Counted from the first letter of the stretch, positions 26,198 through 35,680 are shown. The stretch is DNA of 64,000 nucleotides from an uncultured Bacilli bacterium (GCA_934167465.1 CAKPKR010000002.1:1-64000); one strand, 5' to 3'. A program made the numbers and translations. Notes: generated from the sequence alone by a model not told the origin.

Positions 26198-26226
26198 TTG
26201 ACTTAAATCAGTTATATATTTATAAT
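26198..26226 (+). promoter_or_regulatory. Promoter of the hypothetical gene pair at 26246
   Basis: TTGACT, 17 bp, perfect TATAAT. Confidence 0.8.
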
Positions 26227-26245
26227 ATTTCAAGGAGGTTTTTTT

Positions 26246-26626
26246 ATGGAATATAAAATATTAAAAATAATTAATGCTTTTTCTAAACTAAATTTACTTG
26301 AAGAGATTGAAATAGAAACATTATATGAAAATCTTTATTTTTTGAAAAATAAAGACAAATACAAAGAATTATTAAAAGAAATTAATTTTGATGAAAATAA
26401 CATATCACAAGAATTAATTGAAGAAATTTCTAATGCCGTTATTGATAATGAAGTATTCATTACAAAAGACAATTATCTTGCTTTTACAATGAATGATAAC
26501 TTAAGAGAAGAAATAATTAAAAATATAAAAAATAAAAATATTTGTTTAAATTTTATGGATGACTTTATGTTTTTAATTAGAAAGAAGGAAGAAAATGAAC
26601 AACTTAGAAGAAAAATTAAGAAGTAA
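26246..26626 (+). CDS. Hypothetical protein (126 aa)
   Basis: I do not recognise this acidic, helix-rich cytoplasmic protein: KILKIINAFSKLNLLEEIEI at the start, IEEISNAVIDNEVFITKDNYLAF in the middle, and a basic tail (RKKEENEQLRRKIKK). CAAGGAGG precedes ATG. It overlaps the next gene by 32 bp, so the two form a coupled pair with a strong promoter. Confidence 0.65.
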   Translation: MEYKILKIINAFSKLNLLEEIEIETLYENLYFLKNKDKYKELLKEINFDENNISQELIEEISNAVIDNEVFITKDNYLAFTMNDNLREEIIKNIKNKNICLNFMDDFMFLIRKKEENEQLRRKIKK

Positions 26627-27260
26627 TAAAAGAATAGAAAAAAAAGAACTATTAACTTTTATAAATAACATAATAATCAATTATAACCTATATGAATATA
26701 TTACAAATATCATTTTTTCTAATAGCGGTAGTTCTTTTGGAAACTATGATTTTAATACAAATATATTAGAAATTAATTATGATTTAATCAATAAAATTCA
26801 TACAAATAATAAAACTTTTAATACGGAACTTATGTTAACAGTCTTTCATGAATTAACTTATGTTTTTGAAAAAAAAGAGGTATTTAATAATACCTTTGCT
26901 GAATATCCTGACTATTATGTTTATTTAATAACTGAATACTATGCTTTAATTAACAAAAATAAAGAATATTTAAGAAATCGTAAAAAATTAGTTATTGAGT
27001 ATATTGCTACTGTATGTTCTTATATAAATACAATTGAATTGTACAAAAAAAATAATATTGATTATACTTATCTTGAAACATTATTTTATAAATATGTTAA
27101 AAACTATAAACAATATGATTCTTCAAATTTTGACTTTAATATTAAGAATTTAGACATTAAAGAAAATATTTTATTTAAGTATAATTATGCTTTACAACAT
27201 TGTAAAGAAAATAATGATTTTTTTAAAAAAGGATATAAAGTATATCAATACAAAAAGTAG
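26595..27260 (+). CDS. Zincin-like hypothetical protein (HEL motif)
   Basis: The 221-residue protein has NTNILEINYDLINKI followed by ELMLTVFHELTYVFE, a HExxxxxE-like helix that recalls metalloprotease sites but lacks the second His of HExxH. The C-terminal half (EYPDYYVYLITEYYALI...) is helical. The same TNILE(I/F)N and HEL arrangement occurs in the gene at 36705-37250, so they are relatives. It may be an inactive or unusual zincin. GAAGGAAG within the upstream gene precedes ATG. Confidence 0.6.
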   Translation: MNNLEEKLRSNKRIEKKELLTFINNIIINYNLYEYITNIIFSNSGSSFGNYDFNTNILEINYDLINKIHTNNKTFNTELMLTVFHELTYVFEKKEVFNNTFAEYPDYYVYLITEYYALINKNKEYLRNRKKLVIEYIATVCSYINTIELYKKNNIDYTYLETLFYKYVKNYKQYDSSNFDFNIKNLDIKENILFKYNYALQHCKENNDFFKKGYKVYQYKK

Positions 27261-27281
27261 GAATTATTTTCCTACTTTTTC
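27252..27281. terminator. Bidirectional terminator between 26595 gene and eno
   Basis: AAAAAGTAGGAA pairs with TTCCTACTTTTT, usable from both sides. Stop codons of both genes lie in or next to the stem. Confidence 0.85.
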
Positions 27282-28502
27282 TTCTATTCTCATTAATTCA
27301 TTGTATTTGCAAATTCTATCTGTTCTTGACATTGAACCTGTTTTTATTTGACCTAAATCAAGTCCTACTGCTAAAGAAGCTATAGTTGTATCTTCTGTTT
27401 CACCACTTCGATGAGATATTATTGTTTTATAATTATTTTTTTTAGCTAATTCAATTGTTTCTAATGTTTCAGTTATTGTTCCAATTTGATTTACTTTTAA
27501 AAGTATTGCGTTTCCTGCTTTCATATCTATACCTTTTTGTAAATATTCTTTATTTGTAACAAATAAATCATCACCAACTAATTGAATTTTATCACCTAAT
27601 TTTTCAGTTACTAATTTAAATCCTTCCCAATCATTTTCATCAACAGGATCTTCAATTGATATTATTGGATACTTATTTATTAATTCAATATAATATTCAA
27701 TTAATTCTTCAGTTGTTAAAACTCTATTTTCTCCTATTAAATTATATTTACCATCTTTATAGAATTCACTAGCAGCTACATCAATTGCTAAAGAAACATC
27801 TTTACCAGGTACATATCCTGCTTTTTTTATTGCTTCAATTATCAATTCAAAACCTTCACTATTAGATTCTAAATCAGGAGCAAAACCACCCTCATCTCCT
27901 ACTCCAGTTGATAATCCTTTTTCATTCAAAACTTTTTTTAAATTATGAAATACTTCTGAACCAATTCTTATTCTTTCTTTTACAGTTTCTGCGTTTGGTA
28001 TAATCATAAATTCTTGAAAATCCAATTTATTATCGGCATGTGCTCCACCATTTAAAATGTTCATCATTGGTTTAGGTAAGTTTTTTCCATTACCAACGTA
28101 TTCAAATAATTCTTGATTTTTTGATTTTGCTGCTGCCTTTAATGTAGCCATTGATATTCCTAATATTGCATTTGCTCCAAATTTTTCTTTATTTTTTGTT
28201 CCATCTAATTTTATCATAGCATAGTCTAATTCTTTTTGTTTTAAAGCATCCATGCCTATCACCAAATCTCTTAGAGGACCATTAACATTATTAACTGCTT
28301 TTAATACACCTTTTCCCATGTATCTAGAATCATTATCCCTTAGTTCTAATGCTTCTCTACTACCAGTTGATGCTCCACTTGGTACACTTGCTCTACCCAT
28401 TATTCCATTTTCCAAAGTTACATCTACTTCAACTGTAGGATTTCCTCTCGAGTCTAAAATTTCTCTTGCTTTTACATCTTTTATTTTCGTTTTATTAAAC
28501 AT
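27264..28502 (-). CDS. eno: Enolase
   Basis: Enolase makes phosphoenolpyruvate in glycolysis. The 412-residue protein has AREILDSRGNPTVEVDV, SGASTGSREALELRD, GVGDEGGFAPDL, IEDPVDENDWEGF, QLVGDDLFVTN, LLKVNQIGTITET and SHRSGETEDTTIA, with the metal ligands and catalytic Lys/Glu in place. ATG at 28500-28502 follows GGTGATAATAAA. It is monocistronic. Confidence 0.97.
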   Translation of the reverse strand: MFNKTKIKDVKAREILDSRGNPTVEVDVTLENGIMGRASVPSGASTGSREALELRDNDSRYMGKGVLKAVNNVNGPLRDLVIGMDALKQKELDYAMIKLDGTKNKEKFGANAILGISMATLKAAAKSKNQELFEYVGNGKNLPKPMMNILNGGAHADNKLDFQEFMIIPNAETVKERIRIGSEVFHNLKKVLNEKGLSTGVGDEGGFAPDLESNSEGFELIIEAIKKAGYVPGKDVSLAIDVAASEFYKDGKYNLIGENRVLTTEELIEYYIELINKYPIISIEDPVDENDWEGFKLVTEKLGDKIQLVGDDLFVTNKEYLQKGIDMKAGNAILLKVNQIGTITETLETIELAKKNNYKTIISHRSGETEDTTIASLAVGLDLGQIKTGSMSRTDRICKYNELMRIEEKVGK

Positions 28503-28589
28503 TTTATTATCACCCATAGTTAGTATATCATTTTTATTTTTTATTATAAATATACTTTACATTAAATTTTACGTTAGAAAAAGAATCTT

Positions 28590-29906
28590 TTACAGATTCT
28601 TTAATTCGTTCTTAAATTCTTCTCCTCTATCTTCAAAACACTTATATTGATCCCAACTAGCGCATCCAGGTGATAAAAGAATTGTATCACCTTCACTAGA
28701 TAATTCATAAGCTTTATGTGTTGCTTCTATTAAATTATTAACTACCTCACAATTATAGTTATATTTAGTTGCAAATTCTCTGATTTTTTGTTTTGTTTCT
28801 CCATAACATATAATATATTTAACATGTTTCATATATTCATCTAATTCATCAAATGATTGCCCTCTATCTAAGCCTCCCATTATTAATATTGTTGGTGTTG
28901 TAAAGGAATTTAAAGCTGTTATTAAGGCTTTATTGTTAGTTGATTTAGAGTCATTATAGAATACTCTACCATTAATTGTAGTAACGTATTCGATTCTATG
29001 TTCTACACCTTTGAATGTGCTCAAAACATTATATATTGCTTCATTGGAAACATCAAATTGTTTAACTGCTAGAATCATAGCCATAATGTTTTCATAGTTA
29101 TGCTTTCCTTTTAGTTTAATATCATTTATATCTATTATTAATTCATCATTATAATAAATATTATTATCTTTAATAAAGTCATCTTTACCAAAATATATTT
29201 TTTTAGATTTTATATCAGTTGTTAAATCTAATGATTCTTTATTATTTATATTAATAATAGCAATATCATTTTCTGTATGGTTATTGAATATTCTCTTTTT
29301 AATCATCTTATATCTATCATATGAATCGTGAAAATCAATATGTGTTTCACTAATATTAGTTAAAATGCTAATATTTGTTTTAAAATCATACATGTCACAC
29401 AATTGATGATCAGATATTTCAATTACTAATATATCATTTTCTTTTACATCTTTAATCATACTTGATAAAGGTGTACCAATATTACCACATAAATGAACGT
29501 TTTTACCAGCTGCTTTTAATACTTCATAAATAAGTGTTACTGTTGTTGTTTTTCCATTTGAACCAGTAACTCCAATTATTTTAACGCTTTTAGGTAAAAA
29601 TTTATATGCCATTTCTAATTCATTGATTACTTTTATATTTAAATTTCTTGCTTTTAAAACAACTGGATTGTCATATTTAATTCCCGGGTTTTTAATCATA
29701 TAATCAAATGAATTATCCAATAAATCAATTTGATTATCTGTAATTACTACTTTTACGCCTAATTTTTCTAATTCTTTTACATGTTCATCATTTTGTTTTT
29801 TTCCATCTACTACTATTATCTCATTGTTATAGTTTGCTAAAAATTTAGCTGCTTCATAGCCACTTCTAGCCATACCAAATATAAATATTTTTTTATTTTC
29901 AAACAT
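28590..29906 (-). CDS. murD: UDP-N-acetylmuramoyl-L-alanine--D-glutamate ligase MurD
   Basis: MurD adds D-Glu to the peptidoglycan precursor. In 438 residues it has an N-terminal Rossmann domain (IFIFGMARSGYEAAKFL), the ATP loop GVTGSNGKTTTVTLI, HIDFHDSY, the hinge GVEHRIEYV, NDSKSTN and LILSPGCASWDQYK-type (LLSPGCASWDQYKCFEDRG) motifs. ATG at 29904-29906 follows GAGGTGAAGAAA and overlaps yvcK by 8 bp. Confidence 0.96.
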   Translation of the reverse strand: MFENKKIFIFGMARSGYEAAKFLANYNNEIIVVDGKKQNDEHVKELEKLGVKVVITDNQIDLLDNSFDYMIKNPGIKYDNPVVLKARNLNIKVINELEMAYKFLPKSVKIIGVTGSNGKTTTVTLIYEVLKAAGKNVHLCGNIGTPLSSMIKDVKENDILVIEISDHQLCDMYDFKTNISILTNISETHIDFHDSYDRYKMIKKRIFNNHTENDIAIININNKESLDLTTDIKSKKIYFGKDDFIKDNNIYYNDELIIDINDIKLKGKHNYENIMAMILAVKQFDVSNEAIYNVLSTFKGVEHRIEYVTTINGRVFYNDSKSTNNKALITALNSFTTPTILIMGGLDRGQSFDELDEYMKHVKYIICYGETKQKIREFATKYNYNCEVVNNLIEATHKAYELSSEGDTILLSPGCASWDQYKCFEDRGEEFKNELKNL

Positions 29907-30861
29907 TTTCTTCACCTCTATTTAATAAGTATGTATATATATCTAAAGATAGTTTATCAACCTTATGTCTTAAAACATTATTATCTATTGATACGTAATC
30001 ATTTTGAATTATATCAACTTTCATATTTTTTAGATTATTTTCATCAAAAACAACTTCATTTTTTTGTTCTAATGTTTCATATTCTTTTTTTGTGTTTTCT
30101 GATATTATTCCATTATTAACTAAAATAACATCAATATTTCTATTCAAATAACTGTTTAAAACTTTCAAATGGTCACTTGCTTTAAAATCATCTGTCTCTC
30201 CAGGTTGTGTCATCATATTACAAGTATACATTATTTTTGCTTTACTATTACAAATAGATTCTCTTATATCATCACATAGTAAATTTGGAATAATACTTGT
30301 ATATAAACTTCCCATGCTTAAAATTATCAAATCTGCATTTTCTATTTCTTTTAAAACTAATGGATTTGTTGTTGCTTTTTCTTTATAGAAAACTCTTTTA
30401 ATTTTTTTATAGCTTTCTGTTATATTATGTTCTCCTTCTACAATTGTGTCATCTTCCATTTGACCCATTAATACAACATTATCTTGAGTGAGTGGTAATA
30501 CTTTACCTTTTAGGTTAAAAACTTTAGATAAAGAAGATATTCCAACTGATAAATCGCCAGTTATGTTTGCTAAAGCAGTTAATAGTAAATTACCAACTGT
30601 ATGGCCATCCAAATCACTAGATGTATCAAATCGATAATTTAATAATTCTTCAACTAATGGTTCTGTTTCAGATAAAGATATTAAAACTCTTCTTATATCA
30701 CCAACTGCAATTATATTGAATTCATCTCTAAGTCTTCCTGTACTTTTTCCATCATCACAGACTGATACAACTGCTGTAATATCAATTGGAAATAGTTTTA
30801 AGCCTTTAAGCAATGTTGACATTCCTGTCCCACCACCTAAGACAACTACTTTTTTATTCAA
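29899..30861 (-). CDS. yvcK: YvcK/GlmR-family uridylate-nucleotide-binding protein (CofD-like fold)
   Basis: YvcK (GlmR) binds UDP-GlcNAc and tunes carbon flow to cell-wall precursors in Bacillota. The 320-residue protein starts with KKVVVLGGGTGMSTLLKGLK and has VSVCDDGKSTGRLRDEF, GDIRRVLISLSETEPL, LDGHTVGNLLLTAL, ADLIILSMGSLYTSIIPNLL and CNMMTQPGETDDF. TTG at 30859-30861 is the best start, since GGTGATAGAA lies just before it; a GTG three codons earlier has no ribosome site. Its place beside murD fits a wall role. Confidence 0.9.
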   Translation of the reverse strand: MNKKVVVLGGGTGMSTLLKGLKLFPIDITAVVSVCDDGKSTGRLRDEFNIIAVGDIRRVLISLSETEPLVEELLNYRFDTSSDLDGHTVGNLLLTALANITGDLSVGISSLSKVFNLKGKVLPLTQDNVVLMGQMEDDTIVEGEHNITESYKKIKRVFYKEKATTNPLVLKEIENADLIILSMGSLYTSIIPNLLCDDIRESICNSKAKIMYTCNMMTQPGETDDFKASDHLKVLNSYLNRNIDVILVNNGIISENTKKEYETLEQKNEVVFDENNLKNMKVDIIQNDYVSIDNNVLRHKVDKLSLDIYTYLLNRGEENV

Positions 30862-30907
30862 TTCTATCACCTATTTAATTATATCACTCTTAAGTAAAAA
30901 AGTTAAC

Positions 30908-30930
30908 TAAAAAGACTACTTTGTAGCCTC
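30908..30930 (-). terminator. Terminator of surface protein at 30948
   Basis: GGCTAC, loop AAA, GTAGTC (one G-U), followed by five T on the minus strand. Confidence 0.65.
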
Positions 30931-30947
30931 TGATAGTTTTTAAACAA

Positions 30948-31436
30948 TTATTTAATCATATAAATTGCTAAACCTGATATACGTACGCAATATCCACCTG
31001 CACTAGTCCAATAATTAATAGAAATAGTCAATATTCCTGTATTAGAATCATATTTTTTTTCTATTGAAACAGCAGTATTTGCCCAAGTATTTGATGATGT
31101 AACACCTTCTATTCCAGAAAATTCAGTAAAAAAATTATTTTGGGTTAAATTAGCATAATTGTCTGTTAATTTTTTTATATCATAAGTATAACTGGGTTTA
31201 GAACTGGATGTAACCTCAATTTTATCAATAGTATCGATAATTGTCATTTCAACTCCACTTGACTCTTTATTATACAATTCATTTAATGCTTCATTTACAT
31301 TCATGCTTGTTCCATCACTGGCATTATATACTACGTCTGTTGCCTTATATGTATTAGCTGCATATAATGTTCCACTTATACATATAATCATTGTAATTAT
31401 TACTAAAAATATTCTACTTTTCATTATTTTTTTCAT
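30948..31436 (-). CDS. Secreted surface protein, poly-G promoter family, member a
   Basis: The 162-residue protein begins MKKIMKSRIFLVIITMIICI with signal cleavage or anchoring around LYAANTY. It is followed by the family module YKATDVVYNASDGTSMNVNE ending ALNELY, then a member-specific beta-rich C-terminus (SGVEMTIIDTIDKIEV...YWTSAGGYCVRISGLAIYMIK). The function is unknown; display on the cell surface or pilus is inference. AGTAGGAATATAA precedes ATG. It is a single-gene unit, inserted between mraY and yvcK-murD, where other bacteria keep wall genes. Confidence 0.75.
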   Translation of the reverse strand: MKKIMKSRIFLVIITMIICISGTLYAANTYKATDVVYNASDGTSMNVNEALNELYNKESSGVEMTIIDTIDKIEVTSSSKPSYTYDIKKLTDNYANLTQNNFFTEFSGIEGVTSSNTWANTAVSIEKKYDSNTGILTISINYWTSAGGYCVRISGLAIYMIK

Positions 31437-31459
31437 TTATATTCCTACTTTCTAGATAT

Positions 31460-31490
31460 ATCATACCCCCCCCCCAGACGTAAAAGTCAA
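31460..31490 (-). promoter_or_regulatory. Poly-G promoter, member a
   Basis: TTGACT, a 19-bp spacer ending in ten G (31466-31475), then TATGAT. Confidence 0.7.
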
Positions 31491-31518
31491 GTAGAAATTT
31501 TGTTCGTGCGTTATTGAT

Positions 31519-31545
31519 AAAAAAAAGAGTTCTTAAAACTCTTCT
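31519..31545 (-). terminator. Terminator of mraY
   Basis: AAGAGTT / AACTCTT stem followed by eight T on the minus strand. Confidence 0.8.
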
Positions 31546-32536
31546 AAATCCATACAGCAAATAAAATTCCAGCCATAGCAAGAATTAATCCTACTACCCA
31601 AAATGATTTAACGATATCTCTTTCATCAATTCCCAATTTTTCAAAATGATGATGTAAAGGTGTCATCAAGAATACTTTTTTTCCTAATAACATAATAGAA
31701 CACATTTGAATTATAGATGTTAATGTTTCTATAATAAATACTCCCATTATTATTATAAAAGTTAATTCGTGATTTGTTAAAATTGCAATAGCTGCTAAAG
31801 TACCTCCCAAAGCTAAACTACCCGTATCACCCATAAATATTTTAGCAGGATATGTATTAAAGAACAAAAATCCTAACAATGAACCAACTAAAATAAAACA
31901 AAATATAGCTATATCTGTATTACCAGTAATCCATGTTGTATTCCAAGTAATTAACCCCATAGCTAGAAAAGCAATTAAGGATAATCCTCCTGCTAAGCCA
32001 TCTAAGCCATCAGTAATATTTACAGCATTTGTACTTGCTACTAACATAAATAAAATAAATATTCCAAAAAACCATTTCAAATCAATACTAATATTTAAAG
32101 TATGAATTTCAAATACAGAACTATGCCCTGCTTTCATATAAATAAAGAAAAACACAAGAGCAATAACTAATTGACCAAATAGTTTTTGAATCTCAGTAAG
32201 TCCTATATTATTTCTTCTTTTAATAATTAAATAATCATCAATAAATCCTAGTATTCCATAAGCTACAAATACAAACATAATTAAAAATAAATTACTAGAA
32301 TACTCTATTTTTTTTGTTACAATTAATAAAATCATCGTTAAAATCGTGGAAAGAATAAAGATTATTCCTCCCATAGTAGGAGTACCTTCTTTTTCTTTAT
32401 GTTTATTTCTTAAAAATATGCTTATACTTTGTTTAACCTTTATTTTTTTTAAAAATGGTATTAATACAAGACCTAAAATGATTGACAAAATAAAGCCAAT
32501 CATCAAAGACAACATTGCTTTAGCTAAAACTAGCAT
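31544..32536 (-). CDS. mraY: Phospho-N-acetylmuramoyl-pentapeptide transferase MraY
   Basis: MraY makes lipid I at the membrane. The 330-residue polytopic protein has the family motifs KEGTPTMGGIIF, GFIDDYLIIKRR (catalytic Asp pair), NAVNITDGLDGLAGG, FNTYPAKIFMGDTGSLALGG and MTPLHHHFEK. AGGTGAAGAATA precedes ATG, which overlaps the murE stop codon (TAATG), so the two are coupled. Confidence 0.97.
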   Translation of the reverse strand: MLVLAKAMLSLMIGFILSIILGLVLIPFLKKIKVKQSISIFLRNKHKEKEGTPTMGGIIFILSTILTMILLIVTKKIEYSSNLFLIMFVFVAYGILGFIDDYLIIKRRNNIGLTEIQKLFGQLVIALVFFFIYMKAGHSSVFEIHTLNISIDLKWFFGIFILFMLVASTNAVNITDGLDGLAGGLSLIAFLAMGLITWNTTWITGNTDIAIFCFILVGSLLGFLFFNTYPAKIFMGDTGSLALGGTLAAIAILTNHELTFIIIMGVFIIETLTSIIQMCSIMLLGKKVFLMTPLHHHFEKLGIDERDIVKSFWVVGLILAMAGILFAVWI

Positions 32537-33915
32537 TATTCTTCACCTACCTTCAAAGTAGATAAATAATTTTCTACTGCTTTTCTATCATTAAAAGGAA
32601 CTTTTTTATCTTTAATAATCATTACTTCTTCATGACCTTTTCCTAAGATTAACAAAGCATCTTTTTCTTTTAATAAAGATATGCCTTTAACTATGGCTTC
32701 TTCCCTATCTAGTAATACTTCATAATTATTAAATTCTAAATCTTTAACCATATCATCAACTATTTCAGCAGGTTCTTCATAATGAGGATCATCATTAGTT
32801 ATGATAAAATATTTGCTTGCTTTAGCAACTATATCAGTCATAATAGGTCTTTTAATTCTATCTCTATCACCTGTGCAACCAAAGACAACATAAATATCAC
32901 CATTTGTTATTTCTTTCACAGTATTTATAACTTTTTCAACAGCATCAGGTGTATGAGCATAATCAATTACTATAATATTATTATTATATCTTATAATTTC
33001 CATTCTTCCGACTGGGGCTTTTAATTTGCAAATCACTTCATGAATTTGTTCATATTTTACCCCCATTTCAGATAATAAAGATATAACAGCTAAAACATTA
33101 TATATATTGTATTTTCCAAGTAATAATGAATGGATTTGATAATTTTCTTCATTATGTCTATAAGTAAATAAAGAACTATCATATGTCATAGCATAATCTA
33201 AAACTTGATAATCAGCTTCATTAAATCCATAAGTAATATTTTTATTTTTATCTAATAAGAAATATTCTTTATATTTATCATCATTATTAATGATAGCTGT
33301 TCCACCATATTTTAGTTTTTCGAATACTTTTTGTTTTGCTAACGCATAATTTCCCATTGTTTTATGATAATCTAAATGATCTTGAGTTAGATTAGTAAAT
33401 ATCGCATAATCAAATTCTAAAGTTTCAATTCTTCCCATACTTGCAGCGTGACTACTTATTTCCATTACAACATTATTGCATCCAGCATCATAAGCTTTCA
33501 TTAATAAATCATATGTATCACAAATGTCAACAGTTGTATTAGGAAGACTACAAACTTTTTCTCCCATATAAAAACCAATTGTTCCGATATAGGCAGTTTT
33601 AGATCCTAACATATTTAAACTATCGTGAATTAACTTAGCAGTTGTTGTTTTACCATTTGTTCCCGTTATAGCTATAATATTCATTTCACTTATTTTAGAA
33701 TTATAATGTCCTGCTAAATATTCATTTAAATATATTCTTGTGTCTGGTACTATTATTGTTTCAACAGGATAATTACCCTCTTCAGCAATTATTTTAGTAG
33801 CACCATTTTCAATCGCTTTATAAATGTAATCGTGTCCATCACTACTAATTCCTCTTAGAGCAATAAAAGTATCACCTTGTTTAATTTTTCTTGAATCACT
33901 TTGTATATCAATCAT
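32536..33915 (-). CDS. murE: UDP-MurNAc-tripeptide synthetase MurE
   Basis: MurE adds the third stem-peptide residue. In 459 residues it has DSRKIKQGDTFIALRG, AITGTNGKTTTAKLI, NTTVDICDTYDLL, NLTQDHLDYHKTMGNY, APVGRMEIIRY, DYAHTPDAVEKVI and GKGHEEVMI. The residue-specifying loop reads NDDPHYEEP rather than the DNPR of diaminopimelate enzymes, so the third residue may not be meso-DAP (inference). I chose ATG at 33913-33915, with GAGGAT 9 bp upstream; a GTG three codons earlier abuts the ribosome site. No murF lies nearby. Confidence 0.94.
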   Translation of the reverse strand: MIDIQSDSRKIKQGDTFIALRGISSDGHDYIYKAIENGATKIIAEEGNYPVETIIVPDTRIYLNEYLAGHYNSKISEMNIIAITGTNGKTTTAKLIHDSLNMLGSKTAYIGTIGFYMGEKVCSLPNTTVDICDTYDLLMKAYDAGCNNVVMEISSHAASMGRIETLEFDYAIFTNLTQDHLDYHKTMGNYALAKQKVFEKLKYGGTAIINNDDKYKEYFLLDKNKNITYGFNEADYQVLDYAMTYDSSLFTYRHNEENYQIHSLLLGKYNIYNVLAVISLLSEMGVKYEQIHEVICKLKAPVGRMEIIRYNNNIIVIDYAHTPDAVEKVINTVKEITNGDIYVVFGCTGDRDRIKRPIMTDIVAKASKYFIITNDDPHYEEPAEIVDDMVKDLEFNNYEVLLDREEAIVKGISLLKEKDALLILGKGHEEVMIIKDKKVPFNDRKAVENYLSTLKVGEE

Positions 33916-34020
33916 TTTATACACATCCTCATAATAATTTTACTATATATTACCAATATAATCAAGGAAAGTAATTTTACTTTACATTATATATTGTTAA
34001 TAAAGTTAATCATTTATTCA

Positions 34021-34047
34021 AAAAAACTATACTTTATTGTATAGCTT
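34021..34047 (-). terminator. Terminator of gltX
   Basis: GCTATAC / GTATAGT stem and seven T on the minus strand. Confidence 0.8.
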
Positions 34048-35680
34048 TTTCAAATCTAACTTTTATTTTGTCATAACTTAATAGTTTTAATATTTCATAT
34101 AAATCAGGTGTTTGTGATTTAGATGTAACCCCTACTCTAATAGCTGTTGATATATCCGCTACATTCCCTTTAAAGTTATCGGGATTTTGTTTGTAAGCTT
34201 TCATATCAGAAGCATAACCTAATTTATCACATAATTCTTTTATTTTATTAAACCAAGTTTCTTTATCATCTGATTCACTATATATTTCCAAGTAATTATC
34301 AAATATATTTTTTAATTCATTTTTATCAGTTATTTTTTGAAATTCATATTCATTTGGTGTATATAATTCATCATACATATACCATATTTTATCTTTGATA
34401 CTCGAATAATTTTCATAATCTTTTCTTGGTTTATTTTGAACTCTTTCAATGTTTAAAATATTTGTTGTATATTCTTTATTTTTATTTATTAATTTATTGA
34501 ATTCTAAATCATATTTTTTAGTCCATTCATTTAATTCATCGAAAACTTTTTCAGCACTAAATTTACTAATGATATTTTTAGAAATGTTATTTAATTTTTC
34601 GATATCATATAAAGCTCCACCTGTAGCACTCATTTTTTTAGGATTAAATTCAAATTCTGTAAATTTTTTGTCTGGGTTAGCACTATGCCATTCTTCATAG
34701 TTTGAATTGATAATTGTCATTAATGATTCAATTACTGCTTCTTTTGGATAACCTAACTCATCGTAATAACTCATACTTGCTTCAGGATCTTTTCTTTTAC
34801 TTATTTTTCTTACACTATTTCCTTCTTTTTTTACAATTAAAGGTGTATGAACATATTTTGGAGGAGTGAATCCAAAAGCTTCAAATAATTCAATATGAAT
34901 TGGTACTGAAGGCAACCATTCTTCTCCTCTTACAACATGAGTTGTATGCATTAAATAGTCATCAACTATATGCGCAAAATGATATGTTGGAAGTTTATTA
35001 TCTGATTTCATAATAACTATATCTTGATCATTTTGTGGAAGTTGGATTGTTCCTCTTACTAAATCATCAAAGTTAAATTTTTCTTCAAAGTTACCTAATG
35101 ATTTAAATCTAATAACATAAGGTTCTCCTTTTTTTACTCTCTCAATCATTTCATTAGTTGATAATCTTCTACATTTAGCATATCTTCCATAATAACCGGT
35201 TCTTTTTTTACCGCCCTCTTGAGTTTCTCTTATTTCATCTAATTCTTCTTTTGAACAGAAGCAAGGATAGGCTCTATCAATTTCAATTAAATATTTAATA
35301 AAAGTATGATAAATTTCTTTTCTTTCACTTTGAATATAAGGACCATATTCTCCTATTATTTTTCCTTCATATTCGTATTCACTAGGTATTACATCATAGT
35401 GTTTTAGTGTAGACATAATTAATTCTACCGCAGATTCTACTTCTCTTTTTTGATCAGTATCTTCATTTCTTAAGTAAAATATTCCATTTGTGTTTTTAGC
35501 AATTACATAGTCTATTATTGCTTGATAAAATCCACCTAAATGCATATAGCCTGTAGGAGAAGGCGCAAATCTTGTAACACTACCTTCTATATTTCTTGCA
35601 GGATACATTCTTTTATAGTCTTCTATTGTTTTATCAATATTTGGAAATATTAGGCTTGCTAATAGTTTTCTTTCATCCAT
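34034..35680 (-). CDS. gltX: Glutamyl-tRNA synthetase
   Basis: This class I synthetase charges tRNA-Glu (and possibly tRNA-Gln if a GatCAB system is present). The 548-residue protein has TRFAPSPTGYMHLGGFYQA (HIGH region), RNEDTDQKREVESA, VVRGEEWLPSVPIH and KISKRKDPEA (KMSKS equivalent). It is the longer GltX type, with a gap-rich middle (residues ~330-420). ATG at 35678-35680 follows GGAAGGTGATTAAA. It is monocistronic. Confidence 0.95.
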   Translation of the reverse strand: MDERKLLASLIFPNIDKTIEDYKRMYPARNIEGSVTRFAPSPTGYMHLGGFYQAIIDYVIAKNTNGIFYLRNEDTDQKREVESAVELIMSTLKHYDVIPSEYEYEGKIIGEYGPYIQSERKEIYHTFIKYLIEIDRAYPCFCSKEELDEIRETQEGGKKRTGYYGRYAKCRRLSTNEMIERVKKGEPYVIRFKSLGNFEEKFNFDDLVRGTIQLPQNDQDIVIMKSDNKLPTYHFAHIVDDYLMHTTHVVRGEEWLPSVPIHIELFEAFGFTPPKYVHTPLIVKKEGNSVRKISKRKDPEASMSYYDELGYPKEAVIESLMTIINSNYEEWHSANPDKKFTEFEFNPKKMSATGGALYDIEKLNNISKNIISKFSAEKVFDELNEWTKKYDLEFNKLINKNKEYTTNILNIERVQNKPRKDYENYSSIKDKIWYMYDELYTPNEYEFQKITDKNELKNIFDNYLEIYSESDDKETWFNKIKELCDKLGYASDMKAYKQNPDNFKGNVADISTAIRVGVTSKSQTPDLYEILKLLSYDKIKVRFEKAIQ

